Below, piece after piece: positions 1 to 7,069 of a stretch of 42,168 nucleotides of DNA; the stretch's first letter is position 1; the number at the start of each line of letters is the position of its first letter. A model generated the notes under the pieces. The model searched no databases. It had not been told where the DNA came from and saw nothing but the letters and a program-made list of their open reading frames with translations. The DNA is taken from the NCBI RefSeq assembly GCF_018424695.1, contig NZ_QTNQ01000031.1:1-42168 (forward strand). Reading direction: 5' to 3'. Source of the DNA: Vannielia litorea. Lineage in GTDB: Bacteria > Pseudomonadota > Alphaproteobacteria > Rhodobacterales > Rhodobacteraceae. Made by a program: the position numbers and the translations under genes.

Positions 1-54
1 GTGTGGGGGGCTGGCCCCCCACGGCGCAACGCCAGCTAAGGGAAACACGCTCAT
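1..54 (-). CDS. Start of a gene cut by the window edge, probably the second ABC permease
   Basis: An ATG at 54-52 overlaps the stop codon of the upstream permease in an ATGA arrangement, and the frame stays open to the window edge (18 codons). In CUT1 sugar ABC operons the MalF-type permease gene is normally followed by a MalG-type permease gene, so position suggests that product. The visible residues (MSVFPLAGVAP...) are not diagnostic. A perfect hairpin (3-10 GTGGGGGG with 15-22 CCCCCCAC) lies inside this stretch. It could instead mean that this is an intergenic stem-loop and that the real start lies outside the window. Confidence 0.35.
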   Translation of the reverse strand, partial: MSVFPLAGVAPWGASPPH

Positions 55-1286
55 AGCCCTTCCTCCCGGCTGATCCACTTAAAGAAGAAGACGCTGAACA
101 TGATCAGGCAGGCGAAGATCACCACCGCCACAGCCGCACCGGCCCCGATGTTGGAGATCGCAAAGGCCTGCTCATAGACGTTCACGGTGAGGGTACGGGT
201 GCCCGCATTGCCCCCTGTCAGCAGGAAGATGTCGTCGAACTTGTTGAAGGTCCATATGAAGCGCAGCAGGAACAGCACCGAGAGAATGCCGAGGAGCTGG
301 GGCATGCTGAGGTACCAGAACTTCTGGAAGGGAGAGGCGCCATCCATGTCGGCGGCCTCGTACATATCGGTATCAATGCTCTGCATCCGGGCGAGGATGA
401 AGAGGAAGCTGAGGGGGAAATAGCGCCAAATCTCGAAGACGATCACCATGATCAGCGCCAGCGGGCGTTGGCCGAAGAAGTTGATTGCCTCATTCGTCAC
501 GCCCATCTGGAGCAGCAACGCATTGGCAGAGCCGCTGAACGGGTCAAACAGCGTGACCCAGGTGAAGGCCACCGCGATCACCGGGGCGACATAGGGGAAG
601 AGATAGAGCCCCCGCAATATCCCCTGCCTCCGGAAGCTCTTGTTCAGCAGCAAGGCGGCAAAGAGGCCCATGACCAGCGCGCCGATGGTGCCGAAGACGG
701 TGTAGAGCAGCGTTACCCAGAGAACCTGCCAGAACTCGCCACCGTCGAAGACACGGGCGAAGTTTTCGCCGGTGAACTCGAAGTTGGTGAGGATGTTGGG
801 GGCCTTCACGGTAACGGTCGGCTCGCTGTCTTCCAGCGGGTCTTCCATAGCCTCCGGGTCGTCCGCCACGATCGGCACACGAATCTCGCTGCGGCCCCCG
901 GCCTCAACCTCGCCCAGGTCGCATGTGAGCGTGCGGGCCTCGTAGCTGCAGCCTTCGGGCACCGTGCCCGGCTCTGCGCCTTCGGGGAACACGTCGGAAA
1001 ACCGCGCGGAGGTGAGCGCCACGTCCTGGCTGGTGTTGCGCACCCGATAGCGGATGTAAGGCTCGGCCTCGTCGGCATCTCGCAACTGCTCGTTGACGCT
1101 CAGCGTGGGCGGGCGCAGGTCGGCCAAGCCGATGGGTTTGACGCTGATCCAGAAGATCGCCAGCAGCGGCAAAATCACCACCAGCGAAACGCTGATGATC
1201 GTGGGCGCCAGAAGGCCCCAGGCCAGCCGCGCCTCGCGCTTGGCAAGCGGGCCGGTGCCCTTGGGGGGGATGGGGGTATCGCTCAT
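51..1286 (-). CDS. MalF-like sugar ABC transporter permease with a DUF11-like extracytoplasmic insert
   Basis: Inner-membrane permease subunit of a CUT1-type carbohydrate importer, 411 aa. It has a first membrane segment at about residues 24-48, a large extracytoplasmic region at about 50-185, then five further hydrophobic segments from about 187 to 404. The cytoplasmic EAA loop that contacts the ATPase is seen at about 309-331 (YEAADMDGASPFQKFW). Typical six-segment permeases of this family are about 290-320 aa; the excess is the insert. Residues about 78-141 read like a DUF11 immunoglobulin-like repeat: an N-T turn, a DxFPEG motif, then C113 and C122, then LGEVEAGG. The insert sits after the first core helix, which should correspond to the P2 loop of E. 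coli MalF. The gene follows the binding-protein gene with a 46-base gap. No strong ribosome binding site is visible before the ATG. The substrate is unknown. Confidence 0.88.
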   Translation of the reverse strand: MSDTPIPPKGTGPLAKREARLAWGLLAPTIISVSLVVILPLLAIFWISVKPIGLADLRPPTLSVNEQLRDADEAEPYIRYRVRNTSQDVALTSARFSDVFPEGAEPGTVPEGCSYEARTLTCDLGEVEAGGRSEIRVPIVADDPEAMEDPLEDSEPTVTVKAPNILTNFEFTGENFARVFDGGEFWQVLWVTLLYTVFGTIGALVMGLFAALLLNKSFRRQGILRGLYLFPYVAPVIAVAFTWVTLFDPFSGSANALLLQMGVTNEAINFFGQRPLALIMVIVFEIWRYFPLSFLFILARMQSIDTDMYEAADMDGASPFQKFWYLSMPQLLGILSVLFLLRFIWTFNKFDDIFLLTGGNAGTRTLTVNVYEQAFAISNIGAGAAVAVVIFACLIMFSVFFFKWISREEGL

Positions 1287-1295
1287 CTTGAAGCC

Positions 1296-1320
1296 GGGCG
1301 GCGAGGCTCCCCCGCCGCCC
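1296..1320. promoter_or_regulatory. Intercistronic hairpin between binding-protein and permease genes
   Basis: Perfect 8-bp arms GGGCGGCG (1296-1303) and CGCCGCCC (1313-1320) with a 9-base loop fill most of the 46-base gap after the binding-protein gene. There is no T-tract, so this is more likely an mRNA-stabilising or processing stem that raises binding-protein output over permease output, as described for the malE-malF intergenic repeat, than a full terminator. That role is inferred. Confidence 0.55.
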
Positions 1321-1332
1321 GATGGCCAAGGT

Positions 1333-2682
1333 TCACTGAACCTTCGCCAGTTCCTCGTTCATCATCTCAACGGTCGCCGCCGCATCGCGGGCGCCGTCGA
1401 TGTACTCCCGCACGAGGCGGTTGATGACCTGGCTGTTGATCATCTTGGAGGCCAGCGAAAGCTGCCCTTCCTCAACGCCCCAGCGCTGCGCCACATTGAG
1501 TCCGTTGACGATCTCGTCGATCATCTCCGGCGCATAAAGATCCGAAAGGGCCGCCTTGCGGTCCACGCCAACCTCCAGCATCGACCATTCGGTCTTGAAC
1601 TTCTCGGGCTCGTCCGCCGTGCCGCGCCGGGTCGGGAACTTGCCTTCGGGTGCGATGGAAAGCGTGTCCATGTAGCCCTGGTCCATCGAGTACATCACAA
1701 ACTCCATCGCGGCATCCGTGTCGGCATCGGAGGTGATGCCGAAATAGCGGGTATCGCCCCAGGCCGCGCCATCGGGATTGGAGGGGCCGGAGAAAGTGGT
1801 GACGATCCCGGTCTTGGAGGCCAGCTCGGCGCTGGTCGGGTCATCCGTCAGCGTGGGCGGGGCGTCATCCCGCAAGCCTGCCAACTCGTCGAGGATGAAG
1901 GGAGACCAGATGATCATCGCGGCCTGCCCGGCGAAGTAAAGCTCGCGGCTCTGCTTCCAGAACAGCTCGCCCGGCGGCGAGGCCTCGGCGATGGCCTTGT
2001 AGAAGTCGAGCACTTCGGTTGTCGCGGCCACGTCGAGCGGGGCGAAGCCTTCTTCGTTCACCGGCGACACGCCATTGGCCAGGAAGACATGCTCCAGCAC
2101 CTGAGACATGAAGTTTTCATCCACCTTGGTCGCGGCGACGAAGCCGTACATCTCTGGCGGGTTGTGCAGCGCCTCGATCGCAGCCAGCACGTTGGCGTAG
2201 GAGTTGGGCGGCTCAAGTCCGTTCTCTTCGAAAAGATCCTTTCGATAGACGACCATCTGCGTCCAGCCGTCCACCGGAACGGCGGCTGTGCCATCCTCAA
2301 AGGCGGCCATGGCGAGCGGGCCGGGGGCGAAGGTATCCTCACCCAGCTCTTCCAAAACTTCAGTCGCGGCCTCCGCATCGAGGATTCCGGCTTCGGCCCA
2401 GGGTAGGGTGTATTGGATGGTGTGATAGATCACATCGGGCAGGTCTCCGGCGGCATAGGCAGCCGTCGCACGTGTGCCGAGATCGGACTCGGTGACGGGA
2501 ATCACCTCCACCGCCGTGCCCGTCTCCGCCTCGAAGGCCTTTGCCATTTCCTGCTGCTTCGCCAGCCGCTCAGGTTGCTCCTCCGTCGTCCAGAATCGGA
2601 TCGATTGAGCGTCGGCCACGCTCACGCCAAGGGTGAGCGCCGTGGCCGCGAGAAGCCCGCGTTTTATATGTGCTTTGGTCAT
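1333..2682 (-). CDS. Sugar ABC transporter substrate-binding protein (family 1)
   Basis: Periplasmic solute-binding protein of 449 aa, the usual size for CUT1 sugar-binding proteins. An N-terminal signal peptide is visible: K3, K7 and R8, a hydrophobic core at 9-22 and an ADA cleavage site after residue 25, so the mature protein starts near Q26. The mature part begins with a strand followed by an EQPERLAKQQ helix and has the mixed fold of family 1 binding proteins. GGAGG stands 7 bases before the ATG, supporting the start. The gene is first in the operon, with the permease downstream. The ligand cannot be read from the sequence; a carbohydrate or polyol is expected from the family. Confidence 0.88.
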   Translation of the reverse strand: MTKAHIKRGLLAATALTLGVSVADAQSIRFWTTEEQPERLAKQQEMAKAFEAETGTAVEVIPVTESDLGTRATAAYAAGDLPDVIYHTIQYTLPWAEAGILDAEAATEVLEELGEDTFAPGPLAMAAFEDGTAAVPVDGWTQMVVYRKDLFEENGLEPPNSYANVLAAIEALHNPPEMYGFVAATKVDENFMSQVLEHVFLANGVSPVNEEGFAPLDVAATTEVLDFYKAIAEASPPGELFWKQSRELYFAGQAAMIIWSPFILDELAGLRDDAPPTLTDDPTSAELASKTGIVTTFSGPSNPDGAAWGDTRYFGITSDADTDAAMEFVMYSMDQGYMDTLSIAPEGKFPTRRGTADEPEKFKTEWSMLEVGVDRKAALSDLYAPEMIDEIVNGLNVAQRWGVEEGQLSLASKMINSQVINRLVREYIDGARDAAATVEMMNEELAKVQ

Positions 2683-2811
2683 TGAGTTTCCTCCCGGTGT
2701 TGGTCACGAGGGGGCCTCTTGCGGACCCGCCGATTATCTCGCTGCTCGCTCCTCCGGAGTGGATTTCGGCGCGTTTTCCGCCGTTGCGCTGTGCCGCGCT
2801 TTATCCCCGTA

Positions 2812-2834
2812 TTGAAGCCATAGTTGGCATTCAA
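2812..2834. promoter_or_regulatory. Imperfect palindrome upstream of the sugar ABC operon
   Basis: In the 224-base gap between the TetR gene and the binding-protein gene there is an imperfect 23-base palindrome. The arms are TTGAAGCC (2812-2819) and GGC-A-TTCAA (2826-2834), with one unpaired base. It lies about 130 bases upstream of the binding-protein start. It could be an operator for a sugar-responsive regulator encoded elsewhere. I found no convincing -35/-10 pair around it, and the rest of the gap shows nothing else I can support. Confidence 0.3.
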
Positions 2835-2906
2835 ACCGCTTCGGGCAAGTGATTTTTGTCGTATCAGACCTTAATCAAGCCTTTGCAGGCGCAGCATTTT
2901 CGGCGC

Positions 2907-3509
2907 TCACTCCCGTGCGTACAGGCGCCAGGTCAGCATCAACGCACGGTCAGACCGGGCCCTGGTTTCGGTGGCGGCCGGCGGCGGGGCGGCGTGGATC
3001 GCGCGCCGGATCTGAAGATCACCCAGCAACAGGGAAAGGTAGGTATCGCAGATCGTTTTCGCGTCGCCTCCTTTCAACGCCCGCGTGTCCAGCGCCCTCT
3101 GGCAAAGGGCTTCGATCATCGGCTTCACCCGATGTCGCCCCACCTCAGACAGTGAGGCACCCAGCGCGCCCGAAGGGTCACTTGCAGCAGCGCGGGCGAG
3201 CGCGACGGCGCGCGGGGCCGTGAGCAACTCGAGCAGGACCGGGCCGATCCTGTCGAGGGCTTCGAGCGGCGAGGCATCCTCTGCCAGAGCGTCTTGCAGC
3301 TGCGCCACGAGATCGGCACCGTTCTGCTCCGCCATGGCGCGGAACAGGCCGAGCTTGTCGCCGTACCAGTTATAGAGTGTCTCGTTGGAGGCCCGCGCCG
3401 CCTTGGCCACGGTGAGCATCGACATGCCCGTGGCGCCTTTTTCCCCCAGCACGCGGTAGGCCGCTTCCATGATCTGCGCTTGGCGCCGCGCCCGATTGTC
3501 TTCTCGCAT
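2907..3509 (-). CDS. TetR/AcrR family transcriptional regulator
   Basis: A 200-aa one-component repressor. The N-terminal helix-turn-helix spans about residues 10-57 (RRQAQIMEAAYRVLGEKGA, then TVAKAARASNETLYNWYGDK), the standard TetR layout. The C-terminal helical part is the ligand-binding and dimer domain and resembles the AefR-like C-terminal group. GGGAG lies 7 bases before the ATG. The gene is divergent from the DUF1772 gene, and two copies of an 18-bp palindrome lie between them, so it most likely represses itself and that gene. The binding-protein gene downstream on the same strand is 224 bases away with its own upstream region, so co-transcription is doubtful. The effector is unknown. 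Confidence 0.85.
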   Translation of the reverse strand: MREDNRARRQAQIMEAAYRVLGEKGATGMSMLTVAKAARASNETLYNWYGDKLGLFRAMAEQNGADLVAQLQDALAEDASPLEALDRIGPVLLELLTAPRAVALARAAASDPSGALGASLSEVGRHRVKPMIEALCQRALDTRALKGGDAKTICDTYLSLLLGDLQIRRAIHAAPPPAATETRARSDRALMLTWRLYARE

Positions 3510-3532
3510 GAAACACTCCCGTTGACACCAAA

Positions 3533-3550
3533 CCGTATATCAGGTTACGG
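3533..3550. promoter_or_regulatory. Putative TetR operator, copy 1
   Basis: CCGTATATCAGGTTACGG has inverted ends CCGTA/TACGG. Against the reverse complement of copy 2 it shares CCGTATA at one end and GTTACG at the other, 13 identical positions in 18. Its centre is 29 bases, about three helical turns, from the centre of copy 2. It lies about 24 bases upstream of the TetR start codon. Confidence 0.55.
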
Positions 3551-3561
3551 CTCTATCGCAA

Positions 3562-3579
3562 GCGTAACAATGTATACGG
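3562..3579. promoter_or_regulatory. Putative TetR operator, copy 2
   Basis: GCGTAACAATGTATACGG is an inverted copy of the site at 3533-3550, with CGTA/TACG ends. It overlaps an in-frame ATG at 3570, which argues that the next ATG, at 3588, is the real start of the DUF1772 gene, with the operator in its leader or promoter. Confidence 0.55.
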
Positions 3580-3587
3580 ATATTGAC

Positions 3588-4115
3588 ATGACAGCCTTCT
3601 TCCGGATCTCCGCACTCTTGTCGCTTCTGTTGTGCGGCGGCCTCTTCGGCTTTTTCTATGCGTGGGTCTGCTCAACCATGTGGGGCCTCGACGCGGCTTC
3701 GCCGGACGTCGCAATTCGCGCGATGCAGGCGATGAACGCCTCTGTCCGTAACGCCGTGTTCGCCCCCAGCTTCTTTGGCACCGGCCCTGCGCTCCTGATC
3801 ACGGGACTGCTGGCATGGAAGGCCGGGCAGGGCAAAGCGGTGGCCCTTCTGTTTACACTCTCGGGGCTGGTCGTGCTCTTTGGCGGTACGGTCCTGACCA
3901 TGGCCGTCAACGTGCCGATGAACGAAGCGCTGGCGCAGGTCACAGCAGCGCAAATCGAGGCGGACGCCTCCACGATCTGGGCCGACTACTCGGCTCCGTG
4001 GCAGCGCTGGAACCAGGCGCGCACCGTCTTCACCGGCGTCGGCCTTCTGCTGGCGGCCGCCGGGCTGCTCGCCGCAGGCCGCGGCAGCGCTACTCGCCTA
4101 TCGGCCCATAGCTGA
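3588..4115 (+). CDS. DUF1772 family membrane protein
   Basis: A 175-aa integral membrane protein with four hydrophobic segments: about residues 5-26, 58-78, 84-106 and 147-167. The AMQAMNASVRNAVF stretch (about 46-59) matches the conserved region of DUF1772, a family that also includes fungal anthrone oxygenases. Most bacterial members have no known function. I chose ATG 3588 because the other in-frame ATG (3570) sits inside a putative TetR operator; neither has a good ribosome binding site. The gene is divergent from the TetR gene and probably controlled by it, which hints at a response to a small hydrophobic compound. Its last 26 bases overlap the convergent lipoprotein gene. Confidence 0.75.
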   Translation: MTAFFRISALLSLLLCGGLFGFFYAWVCSTMWGLDAASPDVAIRAMQAMNASVRNAVFAPSFFGTGPALLITGLLAWKAGQGKAVALLFTLSGLVVLFGGTVLTMAVNVPMNEALAQVTAAQIEADASTIWADYSAPWQRWNQARTVFTGVGLLLAAAGLLAAGRGSATRLSAHS

Positions 4116-4458
4116 TGGTCTGGACGGAGTCGGTCAGCTTTGCGTCGGCATCGCGATAGTCGATGATGAGGCCAAGGGTAAGATCACGCTCGCCCACCTG
4201 CTGCCGGTCGTTGGAGGCATACATCGCCACGCCGTCGACCGGCGAGTAGGTGGGCGGGCCTATCAGCTCTTCCACCTCCGAGCGTTTCGTGCCCGGCCCG
4301 ATCCGGGCCGAGACCGCCTCCAGGCTGGCGGCATCCCGGTTGTCACGGAAGCTTTCCGCGGCCGCCGCAAGCTCGGCGGCTGGCCCATCCCCCTCGCGGC
4401 ACCCGGCGAGGGCCAGCGCCGCAAGAAGCACAAGGGCCGCGCATTTACCCAAACTCAT
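4090..4458 (-). CDS. Small lipoprotein, SmpA/OmlA (BamE)-like fold
   Basis: A 122-aa protein with a lipoprotein signal: hydrophobic core from about residue 8, then the lipobox LALAGC with C19 as lipidated residue. The part from about 53 onward (IGPGTKRSEVEELIGPPTY, later a strand-rich DLTLGLIIDYRDAD) has the pattern of BamE/SmpA-like domains: a GxxxxEVxxLIGxPT helix-turn followed by beta strands. The domain call is by eye. The start codon lies within the last 14 bases of the deacetylase gene, so the two genes are translationally coupled. The 3' end overlaps the convergent DUF1772 gene by 26 bases. The role is unknown; an envelope location is likely. Confidence 0.7.
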   Translation of the reverse strand: MSLGKCAALVLLAALALAGCREGDGPAAELAAAAESFRDNRDAASLEAVSARIGPGTKRSEVEELIGPPTYSPVDGVAMYASNDRQQVGERDLTLGLIIDYRDADAKLTDSVQTISYGPIGE

Positions 4459-5023
4459 AGCCCTCGCCCTTCAGCCGCGTGATCAGCTCCGGCAGATCGC
4501 GGGCCGTGGTCTCGAGCACGTGCATCAACACATCATTGAGGTCTTTCGTGGCCCGCTTCTTCACCTCGCCCATCACCCAATCCCATTTGTCGGCCATCGG
4601 AACCTTCCAATCTTCGGTATCGACCTGCCAGAGGGTGATGGTGAGATTTTCTTCCCGCGCCACCTGCAACAGCTCCGGATCTTTCGGGTTCGTCCACATG
4701 CCGTCGCCGTAGGGCGGGCGCAGGCGTGTGGGAAGCACGCCGACCGTATCCTTGATGATCTTTTGGTTCTTCTTGACCTCTTCCCGAAGTGTCTCGATGG
4801 GCAGCGGGCTCAGCTTGATGTGGTGGAAGGCGTGGTTTTCAACCTTGTGGTGCCCTGCATGAATGGCCTGGGCACCCGCCTTTCCGGCGGCATCCTCCAT
4901 CTCGACACCATTCACGTAGAAATCTGCGACGACGTGATTGTCGTCCAGGATCTTCAGGATCTTCGTCAGCGCAGGAACGGGCTTCGGGCCATCGTCAAAC
5001 GACAGGCGGATTTTCTTTGCCAT
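4445..5023 (-). CDS. Polysaccharide deacetylase (NodB homology domain) protein
   Basis: A 192-aa protein that is almost entirely a NodB domain, the metal-dependent carbohydrate esterase 4 fold. Motif 1 is SFDDGP (8-13, with D10 and D11). Motif 2 is NHAFHH (63-68), giving H64 and H68 as metal ligands but with Ala where Ser/Thr is usual. Motif 3 is RPPYG (102-106), motif 4 DTEDW (135-139), and motif 5 the LMH at 166-168. The active site therefore looks complete. No signal peptide is present, which is unusual for an enzyme expected to act on cell-wall or exopolysaccharide sugars; it may be cytoplasmic or act on a small substrate. It overlaps the lipoprotein gene by 14 bases and is first in that pair. 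Confidence 0.83.
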   Translation of the reverse strand: MAKKIRLSFDDGPKPVPALTKILKILDDNHVVADFYVNGVEMEDAAGKAGAQAIHAGHHKVENHAFHHIKLSPLPIETLREEVKKNQKIIKDTVGVLPTRLRPPYGDGMWTNPKDPELLQVAREENLTITLWQVDTEDWKVPMADKWDWVMGEVKKRATKDLNDVLMHVLETTARDLPELITRLKGEGYEFG

Positions 5024-5098
5024 GGGTAATCACTTTCGGAAATCGACGATTCAATGCCTGAGATGGTATCTGTTGCGCCGATTCCCGTAAAGCGTGCG

Positions 5099-6352
5099 TC
5101 AGGCCGCCCCTGCGATCTCAGCCATGGCGGCGAGGAAGGCGGCCACCTCCGCCTCTGTGTTGTAGTGGCACATCGACACCCGCAAACAGCCCGCCAGCCC
5201 CAGCGGGGTGAGCACGTTGCCCGAGTAATGATCTGCCTTGCGGGCGTGGGTGCGGATCCCGCGTTCGCGCAGGGCGCTCACCAGCTCCTCGGCGGTCAGC
5301 CCCTCCAACGTGAGAGAAACCAGCCCCTCTCGTGCCGGGTTGTCCACACCGCCAAGAATGGTCACGCCCTCAAGCTCTGCCAGCCCCTTCTGGTTGCCGG
5401 TGCCGTGCAGCATGGCGTTCGTCAGGTCCGTTTCATGCGCGTGGATCGCCGCAGCGGCGGCTTCGATCTTCGCCCGCGTGTCGCCCGCCTCGCCCAGCGC
5501 TTCACCCAGCCAGCAAAAATAATCCACCACATCCGAGAAGGTGGCATAGGCCCCGGTGTCGCGCGTGCCCAACTCCCACGCGCCGCCGCCCTTGAGCGTA
5601 TCATGGGGCTGCGCCGCGAGCCGCTCGGAGATCCATGCGAGGCCGAAGCCGTGTCGCGAGAACATCTTGTAGGGCGATACGACGTATCCATCGACGCCCG
5701 CTGCGGCAACATCCACGTGGCCGTGTGCGGCGTGCTGTATGCCATCGACGAGGATCAGGCACTCCGGCGCGACGGCGCGGATTGCGCCCGCGATGGCGGC
5801 CACATCCATTCCCATTCCGGTCACCGGTGACGCGTGAACAATGGTGGCCACGCGCACATCCGGCGTCATGGCCAGGGCATAAGCCTCCGGCCCGATGGTG
5901 CCGGTGGCGTCGTCATGCGCCACCACCACGTGCTCCAGCCCGGCGGCCTCCGCGCCGAGCGCTGCGGCGGAGCGGCTTGCCGGGTGCTCCAACGTGGAAC
6001 TGACGACCTTTCCGGGCGCCTGTCCCGCACAGGCCGCGCGTGCAAGACGGAACAGCAATTCGGTGCCGCTTTCGCCCACCACCACCTGCCCGCCGGCGGG
6101 CGCGTTGAAAAAGGTTTGCGCGTCGGCGCGGGCCTTCGCGATGACATCGACGAGATAGGCCGACGCCGGGTTGTCGCGCCCCTGGTTGTCGGGGATGGCG
6201 GCGAACCTTGCCGAGGTTTCCACCACCGAATTCAGCGTCAACGCACCACCCGCGTTCTCGAAGAATATCCGCTCGCCGGAAAAGGGATCACTCTCGACAT
6301 GGGCAAAGCGCCCCCGGACTTGGGTGATCAGATCAGGTGAATTGCCCAGCAT
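5099..6352 (-). CDS. Class V aminotransferase-fold PLP enzyme (cysteine desulfurase-like)
   Basis: A 417-aa PLP enzyme of the class V aminotransferase/cysteine desulfurase superfamily. H123 in STLEHPAS stacks on PLP in this family, D203 in VDGIQH binds the pyridine nitrogen, and K229 in SPYKMFSRHG is the Schiff-base lysine. It ends with a Rossmann-like small domain. I set the start at ATG 6352 because GGAGG stands 5 bases upstream; an upstream ATG at 6421 lacks this and would add 23 uncharacteristic residues. A Cys-containing desulfurase loop is not evident, so I do not call it IscS or SufS. The family includes desulfurases, selenocysteine lyases and isopenicillin-epimerase-like proteins. It is divergent from the TetR/exporter operon across a 93-base gap. 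Confidence 0.82.
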   Translation of the reverse strand: MLGNSPDLITQVRGRFAHVESDPFSGERIFFENAGGALTLNSVVETSARFAAIPDNQGRDNPASAYLVDVIAKARADAQTFFNAPAGGQVVVGESGTELLFRLARAACAGQAPGKVVSSTLEHPASRSAAALGAEAAGLEHVVVAHDDATGTIGPEAYALAMTPDVRVATIVHASPVTGMGMDVAAIAGAIRAVAPECLILVDGIQHAAHGHVDVAAAGVDGYVVSPYKMFSRHGFGLAWISERLAAQPHDTLKGGGAWELGTRDTGAYATFSDVVDYFCWLGEALGEAGDTRAKIEAAAAAIHAHETDLTNAMLHGTGNQKGLAELEGVTILGGVDNPAREGLVSLTLEGLTAEELVSALRERGIRTHARKADHYSGNVLTPLGLAGCLRVSMCHYNTEAEVAAFLAAMAEIAGAA

Positions 6353-6411
6353 ATGCGCCTCCGTTCCATGCGCCCGCTCTATGCCTTGAGGCAACCGGCT
6401 ACAAGCGCAGC

Positions 6412-6440
6412 TTGATTTCAATCAATCGTTTGATTAATTG
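6412..6440. promoter_or_regulatory. TTGATT half-site cluster, putative TetR operator
   Basis: Three alternating half-sites occur just before the TetR gene: TTGATT (6412-6417), AATCAA (6420-6425) and TTGATT (6430-6435), spaced 2 and 4 bases apart. The first two form a perfect inverted pair. A longer imperfect palindrome spans 6419-6440. The AT-rich cluster stands out from the GC-rich surroundings and directly abuts the start codon at 6446, as expected for autoregulation of the exporter operon. Confidence 0.5.
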
Positions 6441-6445
6441 GGAGT

Positions 6446-7069
6446 ATGGATAGCCACCCGACTCACAAGGCCCTCATCTCGGCGGCGCTGAAGCTATTTG
6501 GAGAGGCAGGCTATGCCGCCACCTCCACCCGCGCGATCGCTGCAGAGGCGGGCACCAACGTGGCCTCCATCGCCTACCACTTCGGCGGCAAGGCCGGTTT
6601 GCATGACGCCTGCGTGGAGGAGGTCGCGCGAAGGATGAGCCGCGTTTCGGAACTGCCAATCGCTGCGACCGCCTCACAGCAGACGGCGCGGGACGCGCTT
6701 GAGGCCCTGTTGCGCCGCGCGGTGACCTACATGTTCACAGACGACGAAGCCGGGGAAAACGTGCCTTTCGTCCTGCGCGTTCTCACCGAAGCGGCTGGGG
6801 CATCGGATACGCTCTATTCCCGCCTGTTCGAACCCCGCCACCGGATGCTTTGCCACCTGTGGGGCGTCGCAACAGGCCAGCCTGCGGAGAGCGAGCGCAC
6901 GCGGCTTGCCGTCTTCGCCTTCGTTGGCGGAATCGTCTATTTCCGCATCAACCGCGCCTTCGTGTTGCGCCGCATGGGCTGGAACGTCGCGGGCCCTGCC
7001 GAAGCCGAAGCGATCGCCGACACGCTGGCCGAACACCTCCATGCCGCGCTTGAAAGGAGCAGCTCATGA
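6446..7069 (+). CDS. TetR family regulator, CecR (YbiH)-like
   Basis: A 207-aa TetR-type regulator. The helix-turn-helix lies in about residues 8-54 (ALKLFGEAGYAATSTRAIAAEAGTNVASIAYHFGGK). The C-terminal domain resembles the CecR/DUF1956 group. In E. coli, CecR (YbiH) controls the adjacent ybhGFSR exporter operon; here the same gene order follows directly, with ATGA overlaps, so it probably controls this operon and itself. The ribosome binding site is unusual: GGGAG ends only one base before the ATG, but there is no other ATG nearby and the helix-turn-helix needs this start. The effector is unknown; in E. coli the system is linked to resistance to some antibiotics. Confidence 0.85.
   Translation: MDSHPTHKALISAALKLFGEAGYAATSTRAIAAEAGTNVASIAYHFGGKAGLHDACVEEVARRMSRVSELPIAATASQQTARDALEALLRRAVTYMFTDDEAGENVPFVLRVLTEAAGASDTLYSRLFEPRHRMLCHLWGVATGQPAESERTRLAVFAFVGGIVYFRINRAFVLRRMGWNVAGPAEAEAIADTLAEHLHAALERSSS

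Noticed and set aside
468..2406. Long plus-strand frames across the sugar ABC genes
   Set aside because: They lie opposite a clear permease and binding protein and have no recognisable domains or ribosome binding sites.
3522..3527. A perfect TTGACA as a -35 box for the DUF1772 gene
   Set aside because: No acceptable -10 hexamer follows at 16-18 bases, so I did not call a promoter.
5024..5098. Possible small gene or terminator between the deacetylase and the class V enzyme genes
   Set aside because: The 75 bases contain no open frame with a start signal and no clear stem with a T-run.
5099..6352. Calling the class V enzyme a cysteine desulfurase (IscS/SufS)
   Set aside because: The PLP lysine, aspartate and histidine are present, but I see no clear catalytic-Cys loop and no Fe-S assembly genes nearby, so only the superfamily is safe.
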